Below are positions 10,011 to 20,610 of a DNA stretch of 64,000 bases, piece after piece; positions within the stretch are counted from its first letter, which is position 1; each line of letters starts with the position of its first letter. Below the pieces are notes generated by a model. The model ran no database searches, was not told where the DNA came from, and was given only the letters and a program-made list of their open reading frames with translations. This DNA is from Strongylocentrotus droebachiensis (taxonomy: Eukaryota > Echinodermata > Echinoidea > Camarodonta > Strongylocentrotidae), in the NCBI GenBank assembly GCA_035222895.1, contig JAVYIG010006544.1:52224-116223 (forward strand), read 5' to 3'. The position numbers and the translations under genes were made by a program.

Positions 10011-11018
10011 CATACGACGTACATAATTTATTCCATTTAAGGGAACAGCCCACCGTTGGATAGCCAGGCAGAGATTATAACTGACAACCTGACACGAGCT
10101 AATAATCGTGGCGACTCTTAATTGAACACTTTGTCAGTATACAGTCACTCACATTATGCGGTGTATGGCGAGAATTGCATGATACGTTGTCCGGAGATGT
10201 TCCATTTTGGTTCTGCCATCGGCTCGATCATTGGACTTACCAGAAAATTAACAACCTTGCACTTACATTTAGTTCTTTAAACTGCCATTAACAGATTTTG
10301 ATTTTGTTCATGTGCAGATATAACCCAGTGAATACTTTTGTCTTAATTAGCTTGGCCAGTCCTACTTTTTGAGAGATTCAGATTCATCGTAGACTTTTGA
10401 CAAGGCCTCGTGACTCTGGCTAAGCGGCTGAGATGAGTCTAGATACCCGGGCTGAACGCGCGACCGAGTGACGACCGTCACGAGGCCTTTTGCAATGTAG
10501 ATATCACTGCTCCGCATGAATTATTCATAGATACATATTAGCATGCCAATACGCCAACTTTGGATTTATTGACCAATCAGAACGGCGATCTCACAGTTGG
10601 CTTCGTTCGTGATTCGTTCCATGTAGAGGTCAGTGGTCTTAGGCCACGTACGTAATAGTTCATAGTAGGTCCATGTTCGTACTACGTGGAGTTTACTCTG
10701 TGTGTGTGTGTGTGTGTGTGTGATGGATACTATATGCTGACGTCGTGCGAGGATACGTTCGCTGATTGGACGTTACCATTTCGGTAGAGAATTCCAGTCG
10801 GAAACAAAGGTTAACATAAGAAATCCAACCTGGATTGATAAAGGCTACTTGGCTGTGATTCTCGCACTGGCGTTCACTCAGGTTTTCGCGATTAGTCTCT
10901 TTTTAGTCGCTCGGCGTCTATCAGACATGTGGCCTTGTTTAAAGGCTAGATTCATCGCAGTTCACCGATTTGTATCTCAACTAGTCTATTTAATTGCATT
11001 TTAAAGAGTATCATCAAA
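10011..11018 (+). promoter_or_regulatory. 5' flank of receptor A2, split by an insertion
   Basis: The conserved A 5' flank runs 10011-10393 and resumes at about 10946. It differs from A1 and A5 near the start codon (ATCATCAAAATG; TTTAATTGCATTTT) and shares these changes with A6, marking A2 and A6 as a pair. Confidence 0.4.
10394..10945. mobile_element. Unclassified insertion in the A2 leader, with a palindromic end
   Basis: Relative to other A flanks about 550 bp are added. The flanks show a near-perfect 12-bp direct repeat, GATTCATCG(T/C)AG. The left part (10400-10497) is an inverted repeat, TGACAAGGCCTCGTGAC facing GTCACGAGGCCTTTTGCA. A (TG)n tract lies at 10694-10721. The right part has an open stretch encoding a hydrophobic segment without a start codon; I do not recognise it. 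Confidence 0.5.
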
Positions 11019-11972
11019 ATGAATGAAAGTACGGAACCAGCTCTTTTCGCAGAACATCAATTTGCTGGCAAAATAGTTGTCATGGTATCTATTACTCCTT
11101 TCTTACCTTGCGTCATCGTCAGCAACGCCCTGTTAGTGTTAGCAGTTTACAGACAGTACAGCCTCCGAACGCCAACAAATGCCATTATTGTGAGCCTTGC
11201 GATCTCTAATCTCCTCGACGCCCTTGTTGGGATTCCACTGGATGTGTATGCAACCGTCTTTAAATTCGATGCATCGTGCTTCACTGAAGAAAATACTCCT
11301 TACTATGCTCTACCCTTGAGTGCACTATCTGGTGTTTCTCTTTGTCACATTATGGCATTGACTGCAGATCGATTCATAGCTGTTACCAAGCCGTTGCGTT
11401 ATGCCAGCCTGGTGACGTTTAGACGCATTGCCATCTTCCTAGGATGTGTTTGGCTTTTTTGTATTTTGTTGATCACCGCCCGATCTGTTATCTTAGCGCA
11501 TGGATCACATACAAGTCAAGACCAGAATGAAACGGACTGTGGGGCTCCCATAACTGGGACATTGAACGTTACCTTCACCTGGTTGATAGTTTGTGTGATC
11601 GTGATTGCAATGGTTGCGCTGCTTGCCATCAATGCTTTGATTCTTCACATCGCAGTGAAACAAGCGAGAAAGATTGCGAGCCAAAGAGTGATCATCCAGT
11701 TCCAACAGCAGCAACTCCCAGTACAAGATGACCGATTGAAAGCATTAAAGACTATCTCCCTTGTCGTGACAGTCTTCATTATCTTCTGGTTTCCGTTTCC
11801 CATGTTTCTCACATTACGGCTTGTAACGTACCTATCACCTTTTACTATTATGGTATACAACCATTCCTACCTGGTATTGCATTCAATAAGTTTGGTTGTT
11901 AATCCTCTCATCTACGGCTTCAGAGATCGGGCTTTTCGAAACGCGTTTCGAAATATTCTGCGTCAATTGTGA
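11019..11972 (+). CDS. Class A orphan GPCR, subfamily A, copy A2 (intact)
   Basis: 317 aa, with the same domain plan as A1: N2.50, DRF, W145, FWFP and NPLIY. Distinctive residues cluster near the extracellular side: Asp at the TM2 end (IPLDVY), CFTEENTPYYA before TM3, and an ECL2 reading DQNETDCGAPI, which gains an extra sequon (N170) next to the disulfide cysteine. TM6/ECL3 reads FLTLRLVTYLSPFTIM. TM3 has SLCHIM. The loop-3 sequence is nearly unchanged from A1 (A243 to L). The closest copy by flank is A6. Its B partner module is absent downstream. Confidence 0.92.
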   Translation: MNESTEPALFAEHQFAGKIVVMVSITPFLPCVIVSNALLVLAVYRQYSLRTPTNAIIVSLAISNLLDALVGIPLDVYATVFKFDASCFTEENTPYYALPLSALSGVSLCHIMALTADRFIAVTKPLRYASLVTFRRIAIFLGCVWLFCILLITARSVILAHGSHTSQDQNETDCGAPITGTLNVTFTWLIVCVIVIAMVALLAINALILHIAVKQARKIASQRVIIQFQQQQLPVQDDRLKALKTISLVVTVFIIFWFPFPMFLTLRLVTYLSPFTIMVYNHSYLVLHSISLVVNPLIYGFRDRAFRNAFRNILRQL

Positions 11973-12838
11973 ATAAAGCAGTTACCTTTCGTCGTAACCC
12001 CTCTGACTTCATTTTAGCGTGTGATCTATCCATTGTCACATCAAAGGGGCACCTTAATGATGGCATGTCAGAAGTAGCCGAAGTAACAGTAGCTCTAACT
12101 TGGTTCATTGCAAATGGTTGCCTCAATAGTTGCGAACACGCTTATAATTCTAAATATTAAGAGCCTTAATTGTCACCAAGCAATTACATTGACGATGTTT
12201 TATGGCTTACTCGTTTGCATGCTTCCTCGTTGTTGCAGCAAAGCCCTTGGTACGTGGGCTAGATGAAGTGAAAACGACCCGACTTTGGGGTCTGGTTTTG
12301 TTTTCGGGGCTCATGGGACTAAACACAACGGCTACGACCAGGCTGACAATCTTTGTTTTAATTTTTTTATCAATGACTGAATTGGTCTAAGGGGTCAATT
12401 TTATGGGTAGAGTAGGGTGACTATTTCGGGACAGGCTTCTAGACTATTTACTGAAATTGATATGGTCAATATTGAATACCCGTCGCACACGAGGTGTCAT
12501 TCCGAATGCGTCATTACTGACGCAAAATCGGGACTTATAAGGACAATTTGCACATGCATGCCACGCACCAGAAAGGTCAATGCAATGTTTCCACTGTTCA
12601 ATTTGCATTGATCACACGATGTCACTCTCACCTGGCGTGACAAAATAAACCGCCTCAAAAGCTGCTGCGTTTTTGTTAATAACGTGTAAAACAAAGGACT
12701 TACGCGTATTTACTGAGCGCTGTGCCAGAAGATATAGACAAAAATTAGAGGCTCATGACACTTTACCTCGTCTTTAAAAAAAAAAAAACCCGCAGTTTTG
12801 CCGCGTCATAATTATCTGAACGAGCATTTACTTCTTAT
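11973..12838 (+). pseudogene. 3' flank of A2 with decayed receptor-like relic
   Basis: This is the same 3' flank as A1, including the TM5-like relic near 12080-12160. Short open frames here are not conserved between copies. The flank is cut at 12839 by a GC-rich element. Confidence 0.4.
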
Positions 12839-13448
12839 GCCTAGGTCAAATTTGCTCTACGGCTAGAATACGGCGGCCGTACACCCCCGAAATCGAGAGA
12901 TACTTGCGGCGGCCGCAGATAATCTGCGGTGGCCTCAGGGTCACTCTAGGGCGTATCTCTATCTTTACAGGCCGTAAGGGTCGCCGTGAGATTATAACGC
13001 GGAGTTATAACTGTTTTTATTTCTAGTTTCGCCGTAGCGATTAGACACGCCGTAGCCATGTCGTAGAGCGGTTCCACGGCAACCGTACGTCGGGCGTACG
13101 GTAGCCTTGCGATTTATTTACTCTACGGGTAAAGCGGTAGCATCAGTTTGGCCGCACGGCCGTCGTATTGTCCCCCTTCGGCTGCCTCGCGGGCACCTTG
13201 AGGCTACCTTGCTTCTGTCTTAGTAGTTATCGAAACGCTACGGCCTCTGCAGGGACGCCCTAAGACGATTGTGCGTCATCACTTCAAAGGCCGTACGGCA
13301 GTCGCAGATTCAAAATACGCCGTGCGGCTACCCTAACATATGTGACCGCTACCGTATGTGACCGTGGGAAAGCTGCGGCTGTCCGATAATGGCTATTGGC
13401 CGTATATATTTTAGACCGCATGGCCGCCGTTGCATTTGTGACCTAGGC
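12839..13448. mobile_element. GC-rich foldback MITE with GCCTAGGTCA ends
   Basis: The 610-bp insertion has inverted ends (GCCTAGGTCA left, TGACCTAGGC right; inner bases AAATTTG and CATTTG also roughly pair). The interior is strikingly rich in CG and CGGCCG/CGTACGG motifs, unlike the AT-rich surroundings, with internal palindromes such as TTGCGGCGGCCGCAGATAAT. No coding capacity. The target duplication is unclear (perhaps AT). Other A modules lack it at this place. Confidence 0.7.
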
Positions 13449-13562
13449 ATCAATGATACCGCAAGTCCAACGGGCTTCAGAGCTTGGATTAACGCATAAC
13501 GTAATTTATGTGCATCCTGACCTGAGCACCATAAGTATTTACACGATTCATCAAGATGATAA
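13449..13562. other. Module spacer up to LINE target site
   Basis: A conserved flank fragment (TTACACGATTCATCAAGATGATAA) ends with the TGATAA target (13557-13562) of the next LINE. Nothing else seen. Confidence 0.5.
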
Positions 13563-14364
13563 TCGTACGATCAAGCCTTGCTTTCAAGTAACATGATCTC
13601 TTTGAAGGCGCGTCGAGATGAATTGTGCAGGAAGTTTGCTTCACAGTTGTTCAGAAACGTTCGTGACTGGCTACCAGAGGCGAGGTCATCTCGTCGCCAA
13701 CACCGAAACGGTGATAAATTGATAGAAACCAGATGCAGAACAGAACGTTACCGAAAAAGTGCCATTCCTTACATAGTCCGGCTATTAAACACAGAATTGT
13801 TATCTCTTATACATAACTCTTTAATAGAAATTGCTTTAAATTGCAATGTTTAAGTTATGTAACTATTTGTTTTTTTTGTTTAAAGATAATTTTTTTCTCG
13901 ATATATCTATATTTACATTTTACTTTCCTAAAAAACTTTGTGCAATACATTTAACTTATTACCATGTGAATATTGTAAATCTATGATTTACTTCTAATGA
14001 ACAAACTTATCTTTTATAATTCCAAAGTTGAGTTTTTATTTTGAAATTTAATCTTTTGCAATTCTCATCTTGTCTTTGGATGTCTACAATGGTTTTAACA
14101 TTTAGATAATCGCTAAACTCCTGATGTAATTTGAACAACCCGTTTTTCCAAAAGTCACTTTTGAACTCTTTGGTTTTCTGTTTATATATGGTATATTTGA
14201 TTTTTGATTTATGTCAAACTATGTTCATTGTAATTGATATGTATACTTTTGTAATTTTGCATGTTTGCATGTTTTATCTGTTAATTGTATCGCAATTCAG
14301 CCTTTTACGGCTGAGAAGATATTTTTTAATAATACCAAGAAGTTACTCTTGATAAAACTTGAAT
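13563..14364 (+). mobile_element. 5'-truncated LINE (end of ORF2 and 3' UTR)
   Basis: The first 290 bp encode the C-terminal end of a LINE polyprotein: SLKARRDELCRKFASQLF, then WLPEARSSRRQHR, then RCRTERYRKSAIPYIVRLLN, the same family as the minus-strand LINE at 4486-6752. An AT-rich UTR ending GATAAAACTTGAAT follows. A 6-bp target duplication TGATAA flanks it (13557-13562 and 14365-14370). The uninterrupted site appears as GATGATAAGTGG near 20640. Confidence 0.85.
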
Positions 14365-14370
14365 TGATAA

Positions 14371-14963
14371 GTGGTAACGATAAATGAGCAATCTGACCTG
14401 AATAAGATTTTATGTCAGTTGCAGTCAGCCTGTTTGATTATTGTAGCAAAGGAACAAAGTAATGTGTCAAATGGATATCTAGGCTAAAATGACGTGAAAC
14501 ATAATTGTAATCATCCCCCGCAATCTGGTGCTTGTATCTGTGATAATAGGTAATGAGCAAATATAGCAAAGTCTTAACCCCTCCGGGGTTAGAGGAGCAT
14601 GTATGTACTGTAATTGCACATTCAAAGGTCAATACAAGCCATTTTATTTAGAAAGTTTGGTTGTCTGTGTCCTTTGTTTTTAGATAACCTGTTCCGTTGG
14701 TTACTTTATGCTTGCACTATATAATTTTGACGCTTACTGTGAACAAACCTGTTCATTTGCGTTGTATTAAGATAACAAATTCTTGAATTAAGCTGTCATT
14801 TAATGACATGAAGTCTATTTAGGATAATCAGGATCCATTCGTGCTTGTTAAGATGTCATATGTCATTGATTTTTTAGGGGGGTTCATATATTGAAAGAAC
14901 GTCAGTATGTATTGACTATCATTGACACAAATTGCTATTTATTCTTGATGCCATGTCAATATA
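14371..14963. other. Gene-free module spacer
   Basis: It matches 51170-51765 and parts of 20640-21250 and 29050-29530. It contains a conserved hairpin (about 14579-14598: CCTCCGGGG then AGAGGAG). No gene supported. Confidence 0.5.
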
Positions 14964-15543
14964 CACTGTCGCTCATAGAGTTGGAATATTTTTGTTTTAC
15001 CCCAATTCATGGAATTATTTTAAAAATAATTTAAAAATAAAACCTCAAAATCCTCTGGACGGCCATGCATTATGGCTCAAGGCATGGGCAGACAGAGGAT
15101 ATTTTTAATGTTGGGAACCGGGGTAAAATGCAATAAATTATTGAAAATTTATTGCATTTTCTTTTTTTCTTTTTTATTTATGGAAACTGCCCCCTACCCT
15201 AGCCCCCGCTGCGTACAGTCATGGTTCAGTGACAAAGCAATGGCCTCATAACTGTGAGGCCCCAGGAATAAAAACGTGTCGATGTGCTATATTAGTGCCC
15301 TTTTGTGGGGCATTAATCCTCATTACTGTCATTTATGAATTAAGGGTGTAGGTCCCCTAGTTGATAGGCATAGTAGCATACACATGCTTTAGGAGTCACA
15401 CAAAACAGACATTGGCAAATTATTATTCAATAAAATCTGAGAATGTATATTATTATCTAGATCTATTATTTTTTAATTATTTTTAAAATAATTCCATAAA
15501 TTGGGGTAAAACAAAAATATTCCAACTTTATGAGCGACAGTGT
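14964..15543. mobile_element. Non-autonomous mariner/Tc1-type MITE
   Basis: The ends are inverted repeats of about 60 bp, beginning CACTGTCGCTCATA and ending TATGAGCGACAGTG, flanked by TA (14962-14963 and 15544-15545). The parallel segment near 51768 (CAATATATACATG) lacks it. 580 bp, no transposase frame. Confidence 0.85.
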
Positions 15544-16109
15544 ATGTACGTGTAGTTAGGTACACAAACTGGCCTTTGTGGTCTTCTGTGGGTCTTTTCT
15601 TTAAAACATTTCATTATATTGTTCGCAGTGGGTTTCTAAGATATAACGAACATTTATAGCCAGAATAATTGTTGAAATGCGAGCAAACAATGATAGGCCC
15701 CTAAAACGTAAAATGTAAGCACTTTGGGTACAGATTATAAAAAGATTAGTCGGTGACATCGTCTTAAAAAAGTATCAAACTTTACTTAAGAATCCGAGTG
15801 AAAAACAAAAAACGAGGTGAACACCATTTGCCTGTTGGATTCGTCTGTGTATTTGATGAAAGATATTCATTAAATAACACTAAAACCACATGACTATTTG
15901 TCCTGTATAATATTATATATATATAAGTCTTTAAAAATTATAAAAATATTGGTTGTAAACTTATTCAAATTAATGGCTGTTTTTAATCAACTGTCCGGAT
16001 ACAAACCATTTCCGGACACACAACGTCTGGGTATAATTAATGGGGATGAGAATCATAGTAATGTAAATGAGCCGAACCATATTTCGTGTGTAATGAAGAA
16101 GGCCAAATC
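15544..16109. other. Gene-free spacer
   Basis: Homologous to about 51775-52409 but clearly diverged, with several substitutions and indels, in contrast to the near-identity that starts at 16110. No gene supported. Confidence 0.5.
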
Positions 16110-16198
16110 AAGAGAGAGAGAGAGAGAGAGAGAGAGGAAGAGATGAAGTGGAGTGTGTGCGCGCGGGTGTGTGTGCGTGAGATATATATATATATATA
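16110..16198. repeat. Microsatellite cluster (GA)n, GTGTGC, (TA)n
   Basis: (GA)n from 16111, a GTGTGCGCGCGGGTGTG stretch, then (AT)n at 16182-16198. Present also at 52410-52497 with slightly different repeat counts. Confidence 0.85.
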
Positions 16199-16624
16199 TG
16201 GATTCCTTTGTAATTAGTGAGTCTTCGTCAATTTTTGTTTGTAGAACCCAAAAATGTTCGTTTAACATTGTTTCTCTTGACAACGTCAGTGCTGTCGTGA
16301 GTGTTTCCAAACATGCTGAAGATTGTGTACAAAGAATGCATGTTTGCGAGTGCATTAACGAATATGCACTGCCACAAGTTTAAATCACATTAGGATACTG
16401 AACGATTAGATGGGTCTACAATATGAGTATTACGTCGGGAAATTGACGGTTGTTATCACCAAAATCCACTCCTCGTGTCTATGCTAAACATTAATGCACG
16501 CACCCGTGATCCATTTCGACGCTTCTCAGTGGCTACATTCTTGAACCCATTTTGTAATTCTTCATAAAGAAGGCATGACGGGATTTCAAAGATGACTAGG
16601 AACACCATTAACAACCAAGTAAGA

Positions 16625-16776
16625 AAAAACGGCTTTAAGACCTCTCCGGGTGACTTAGCAATGCGGAATAGTGCCTTACCAAAGGGCACTATATAGCCCA
16701 TCAATTATAACTTACTCTCGAACCCGGGAATCCTCGATTACGAGACCACTGCCCTTTACCACTAAGCCATCACGCC
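16625..16776 (-). mobile_element. tRNA-derived SINE (S3)
   Basis: On the minus strand the head is tRNA-like: GGCGTGATGGCTTAGTGG (A box), a GGTCTCGTAATCGAG arm, then CCCGGGTTCGAGAG (B box), followed by the SINE body with AGGCACTATTCC. It matches the other copies in the A modules. Confidence 0.75.
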
Positions 16777-16880
16777 TCTGTTGCTTGTTCCAGTTTAATT
16801 ACTTGTTTTTGTTGTCTGGATTTCTATGAATGGAAATGCTGAGAGCAAGTTCATGACTTCTGAAAAGCGAAGTTTTTATT

Positions 16881-17437
16881 TTATACGACGTACATGTAAA
16901 CCATTTATAAGGGAACAGCTCAATGTTGGATAGCCAGGATAAGATTATACCTGCAAACCTAACGCGAGTCAATAAACCGTGATTACTCTTAATTGAAAAC
17001 TTTGCCAGTATACAGTCACTCACATTACGCGGTGTATGGCGGGAATTGCATGATACGCTGTCCGGAGATGTTTCCATTTTGAGACTGCCATCGGCTCGAT
17101 CGATCACTGGATTTAAAAGAACACGGACAAAGTTGCACTTACATTCAGTACTACACTCTTCCATAACATTTAAATCCAATTTCAAACGTGCAAATGTGCA
17201 AATATTATGCAGTGAATACTTTAATTTGTCTTAGCTTGGCAAGTCCTATTTCGTGAGAGATTCAGATTAATCGCAGTCTATGAATCTGGATCTTCTCTAG
17301 CCTTTCATGTCTGTACCTTCTGCAAATATTTATCATGTATTTCAGCTTTTGCACAAGCTGCGCCTTGAGAAATATAAATCTTATGTATTATTATTATTAT
17401 TATTATTTCATTACAATTTAAAGAGTATATCATCACA
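16881..17437 (+). promoter_or_regulatory. 5' flank of pseudogene A3
   Basis: The conserved A 5' flank from TTATACGACGTACATG. About 105 bp (17302-17406) near the start codon are not in A1/A4: they end AAGCTGCGCC, AATATAAATCTTATG and (TTA)n, like the 3' end of the LINE at 42115-42975. This places a retro-inserted tail about 30 bp upstream of the ATG. The A7 copy has the same insert with a longer (TTA)n. Confidence 0.45.
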
Positions 17438-18363
17438 ATGAATGAAAGTACGGAATCAGCTCTTTCTGCAGATCATCAATTTGCTGGCAAAATAGTTGTC
17501 ATGGTATGTATTACTCCTTTCCTACCTTGCATCGTAGTCAGCAACGCCCTGTTAGTGCTAGCAGTTTACAGACATTACAGCCTCCGAACACCAACAAATG
17601 CCATTATTGTGAGCCTCGCTATCTCTAATCTCCTCGACGCCCTTGTTGGGATTCCACTGAGTGTTTATGCATCTGTCTTTAAATTCGAAGCATCGTGCTT
17701 GCACCCTTGACTGCACTATCTGGTGTTTCGTTTTGTCACATTGTGGCGTTGACTGCAGATCGATTCATAGCTGTTACGAAGCCGTTACGTTATGCCAGCC
17801 TTGTGACGTTTAGACGCATTGCCATCGTCCTAGGATGTGTTTGGCTTCTTTGTATTTTGTTGAACACCGCCCAATCTGTTAGCTTAGCGCATGGATCAAA
17901 TACAAGTCAAGACCAAAAAGAAAAGGGCTGTGGGGCACCCTTAACTGGGACAATGAGCGTAACCTTCACCTGGTTATTTGTTTGTTTGATCGTGATATCA
18001 ATGGTTGCGCTGCTTGCCATCAATGCTAAGATTCTTCACATCGCAGTGAAACAAGCGAGAAAGATTGCGAGTCAAAGAGTGATCATTCAGTTCCAACAGC
18101 AGCAACTCCCAGTACAAGATGACCGATTGAAAGCATTTAAGACTATCTCCCTTGTCGTGACAGTCTTTATTATCTTCTGGTTTCCGTTTCCCATGTATCT
18201 CATACTATGGCTTACAACGTACCTATCACCTTTTACTAGTATGGTACTAAACAATTCCTTTCTGGTGTTGCATACAATAAGTTTGGTTGTTTATCCTATC
18301 ATCTACGGCTTCAGAGATCGGGCTTTTCGAAACGTCTTTCAAAATATCTTGCGTCAATTGTGA
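17438..18363 (+). pseudogene. Subfamily A GPCR pseudogene A3 (28-bp net deletion)
   Basis: The first frame runs from the usual MNEST start through TM2 to ASCLHP and stops at 17710. The second frame (from about 17698) resumes at TM3 and runs to the normal RQL end. Against A7, about 30 bp coding for the pre-TM3 AEENIPYY stretch are gone and 2 bp replace them, a net loss of 28 bp that shifts frame. It also carries changes shared with A7: NPIIY is YPIIY (N7.49 lost) and a Lys sits in TM5 (INAKIL). The rest is intact, so loss is recent. A functional product is unlikely. Confidence 0.9.
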
Positions 18364-19716
18364 ATAACGTAGTAATCTTTCTTCGTAACCCCTTTGACGC
18401 CATCTTAGTGTGTGATCTATCCATTGTCACATCAAAGGAGCACCTTTTGTCCTGGAAGTAACTTTACATTAATAGCAAACATTAATTCATTATAGCGTGA
18501 GAACCTACAAACGACAAATCAGACTGAGGGCCTGTTAAAAGTAGCCGAAGTAGCAGTAGCTCTAACTTGGTTCATTGCATATGGTTGCTACAATAGTTGC
18601 GAACGCGTTCATGATTCTAAATGTTAAGAGCCTCGCAGCAAGCAATGGAATTCACGATGTTTTAGGGCTTACTATAGTTTGCATGCTTCCTCATTGGTGT
18701 AGCAAAGCCCTTGGTGCGTGGGCTAGATTCGAAAATGACCCGACTTTGGCTGCCGTTTTTGTTTTCGGGGCTCTGGGGGCTAAACACAACGGCAACGACC
18801 AGGCTGACAATCTTTGTATCAATAACTGTATTGATCTAAAGGGTTAAATGTTTTTGGTAGAGTAGGGTGACAATTTCGGGACAGGGTCCTAGACTATTTA
18901 CTGAAATTAATATGGTCAATATTGAATACCCGTCGCACCCGATGCATCATTCTGAATGCGTCATTACCGTCGCTAATCGGGACTTATGAGGACAATTTGC
19001 AATTGCATGCCACGCGCCAGAAAGATCAATGCAACGTTTCCAATGTTCAATTTGCATTGATCACACGTTGTCACTCTCACCTGGCGTGACAAAATAAACC
19101 GCCTCCAAAAAGCTGCTGCGTTTTTTGTTTTGTTATTAACGTGTGAAACAAAGGACTGACGCGTATTTACGGAGCGCTGTGCTAGATGATACAGAAACCA
19201 ATGAGGGGCGTATGGCACTTTACCTCGTCTGAACGAGCCTTTACTTCTCAATGATGCCGCGAGTGCAACGGGCTTCAGAGCGTGGATTAACGCTTAACGT
19301 AATTTCCATTTAATTCAATAAATATCAGTAGAAACACCATTACAAACATGCTTAGTCTACAATAGACACAATGTACTTAGAATAATCACTGAAAGTATAT
19401 GTCATGAATTTAGATCATGATTTCTGAGTGAGATTTTAGTTAGATGTTGATGCATGAAATGCAACTGACTCATGAAATACGCAGATGTCAACGGATGGAA
19501 CTGTAATGAAAATAAACAACGAAAAAGGTGTCCTAAATGTACGATCTCTAACAAATAGCTTCACCGAAAGCTGCATTATATTAATAAAAATATTCAGATA
19601 TCAAAAATACCTTTTCTAAAATTGTAATTAATCAGTTTTATCAGTTTTCGTGATCCAGTAGCCGTAGCAGGGGCTTTCTGGCAAACCAAAGGTGTTGCGA
19701 AACAAGAAAAATGTCT
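18364..19716 (+). pseudogene. 3' flank of A3 with an open relic frame
   Basis: The A-module 3' flank. An open frame of 90 codons at 18575-18847 (MVATIVANAFMILNVKSL near its start) begins like the TM5 relic seen in the other flanks and continues through two hydrophobic stretches. It is preserved almost unchanged in the duplicate (54961-55227) but disrupted in other modules. It is read as a receptor relic rather than a gene; function unknown. Confidence 0.3.
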
Positions 19717-20610
19717 TTATGCCAGAAGGGCGCTAACTACGCGCGCGTACGATATCCGCAGGTTAAGGCCTTTTTGGCAGAACGTCGCGTGGGGAACGCG
19801 GGAGGTTACGGCCCTTTTGGCATAATGTCGCGTAGGTTACGGCCCTTCAGGCATAAATACGCTACATTCAAGTCATATGCCAAAAAGCCCCCAACATGTT
19901 TTTTGAACATAACATGAAAACTTCTGTATATTTTAAAACAAATTTAACACATTTCATGTAAAACTTAATAATTTAACATATTTATCGAAATTGACTTCAA
20001 AAACAACAAAAAACGACCACAAAATTTTGATTATTAGAGAGGCCAAAACTTCAAACGCGATTTTCTCGGAATGGCCAAAAGCAGTTAAAGGTATTACAAA
20101 GTTTTGGTATGGGGTCATGAATTTGGTTTAAATGAACATATTAGAAGCATATGCGACCCTACAATATTCACTGATCGTTGTCGTGGTTGAAATGGAGTCT
20201 TAAGTTATGAAATTCTAAATAATAACCTCTTTATGTTGAATAGCTCCCTCTCAAGGTCAAGATATTAATAAAGCTATAAAACAATGTTTCTTGACTAAAA
20301 TCGACCGATAAGCTATTCCCGTTTGGAAATTATATACCACAACTACATATTCTGAGTTTTTCAGGGTCGCAGCTACCATTGTACGGACGTAGGCGCTATT
20401 TGAAATTTATCGAAATTTACCGGGAGCACCGGTAAATTTGTATATTCAAATTTTCTCGAAAGCAGAAGTGTCTTGGGGGCTGAATTTACTAGTGCTTATA
20501 ATACAACCACAGGGGCATCTAAATATATCAAAATTGTAAAGAATGGTTATCCACCGAATTTTCAAAATTTCCCAAAACTTTGTATTACCTTTAAGGCCCT
20601 TTTGGCATAA
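19717..20610. mobile_element. MITE with TTATGCC ends and subterminal repeats
   Basis: Inverted ends TTATGCCAGAAGGGC and GCCCTTTTGGCATAA. Near the left end a motif like GGCCCTTTTGGCATAATGTCG repeats three times in direct orientation (19765-19860) and once inverted near 19879. A second MITE (20089-20590) is nested inside. A 68-codon frame at 19711 is just this repeat translated. Confidence 0.6.
20089..20590. mobile_element. TTAA-target MITE (piggyBac/Kolobok-like ends)
   Basis: 502 bp with inverted ends AGGTATTACAAAGTTTTGG and CCAAAACTTTGTATTACCT, flanked by TTAA (20085-20088 and 20591-20594). Identical in length to the copy at 61721-62222. The terminal AGGTA...TACCT and TTAA target match the MITE at 49976-50342. 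Confidence 0.85.

Noticed and set aside
10744-11008. Hydrophobic open stretch (WIDKGYLAVILALAFTQVF) in the A2 leader insertion
   Set aside because: No start codon, no family recognised and continues into the receptor leader; kept only as part of the insertion.
16153-16383. 76-codon frame shared with 52451-52681
   Set aside because: It runs through GT and TA microsatellites and SINE-side spacer; shared only by recent duplication.
16625-16776. Functional tRNA gene
   Set aside because: A and B boxes are present but the acceptor and anticodon arms do not pair properly and the unit continues into a SINE body.
19711-19917. 68-codon frame over the MITE end
   Set aside because: Consists of the subterminal repeats of a MITE; broken by the transposon in the duplicate.
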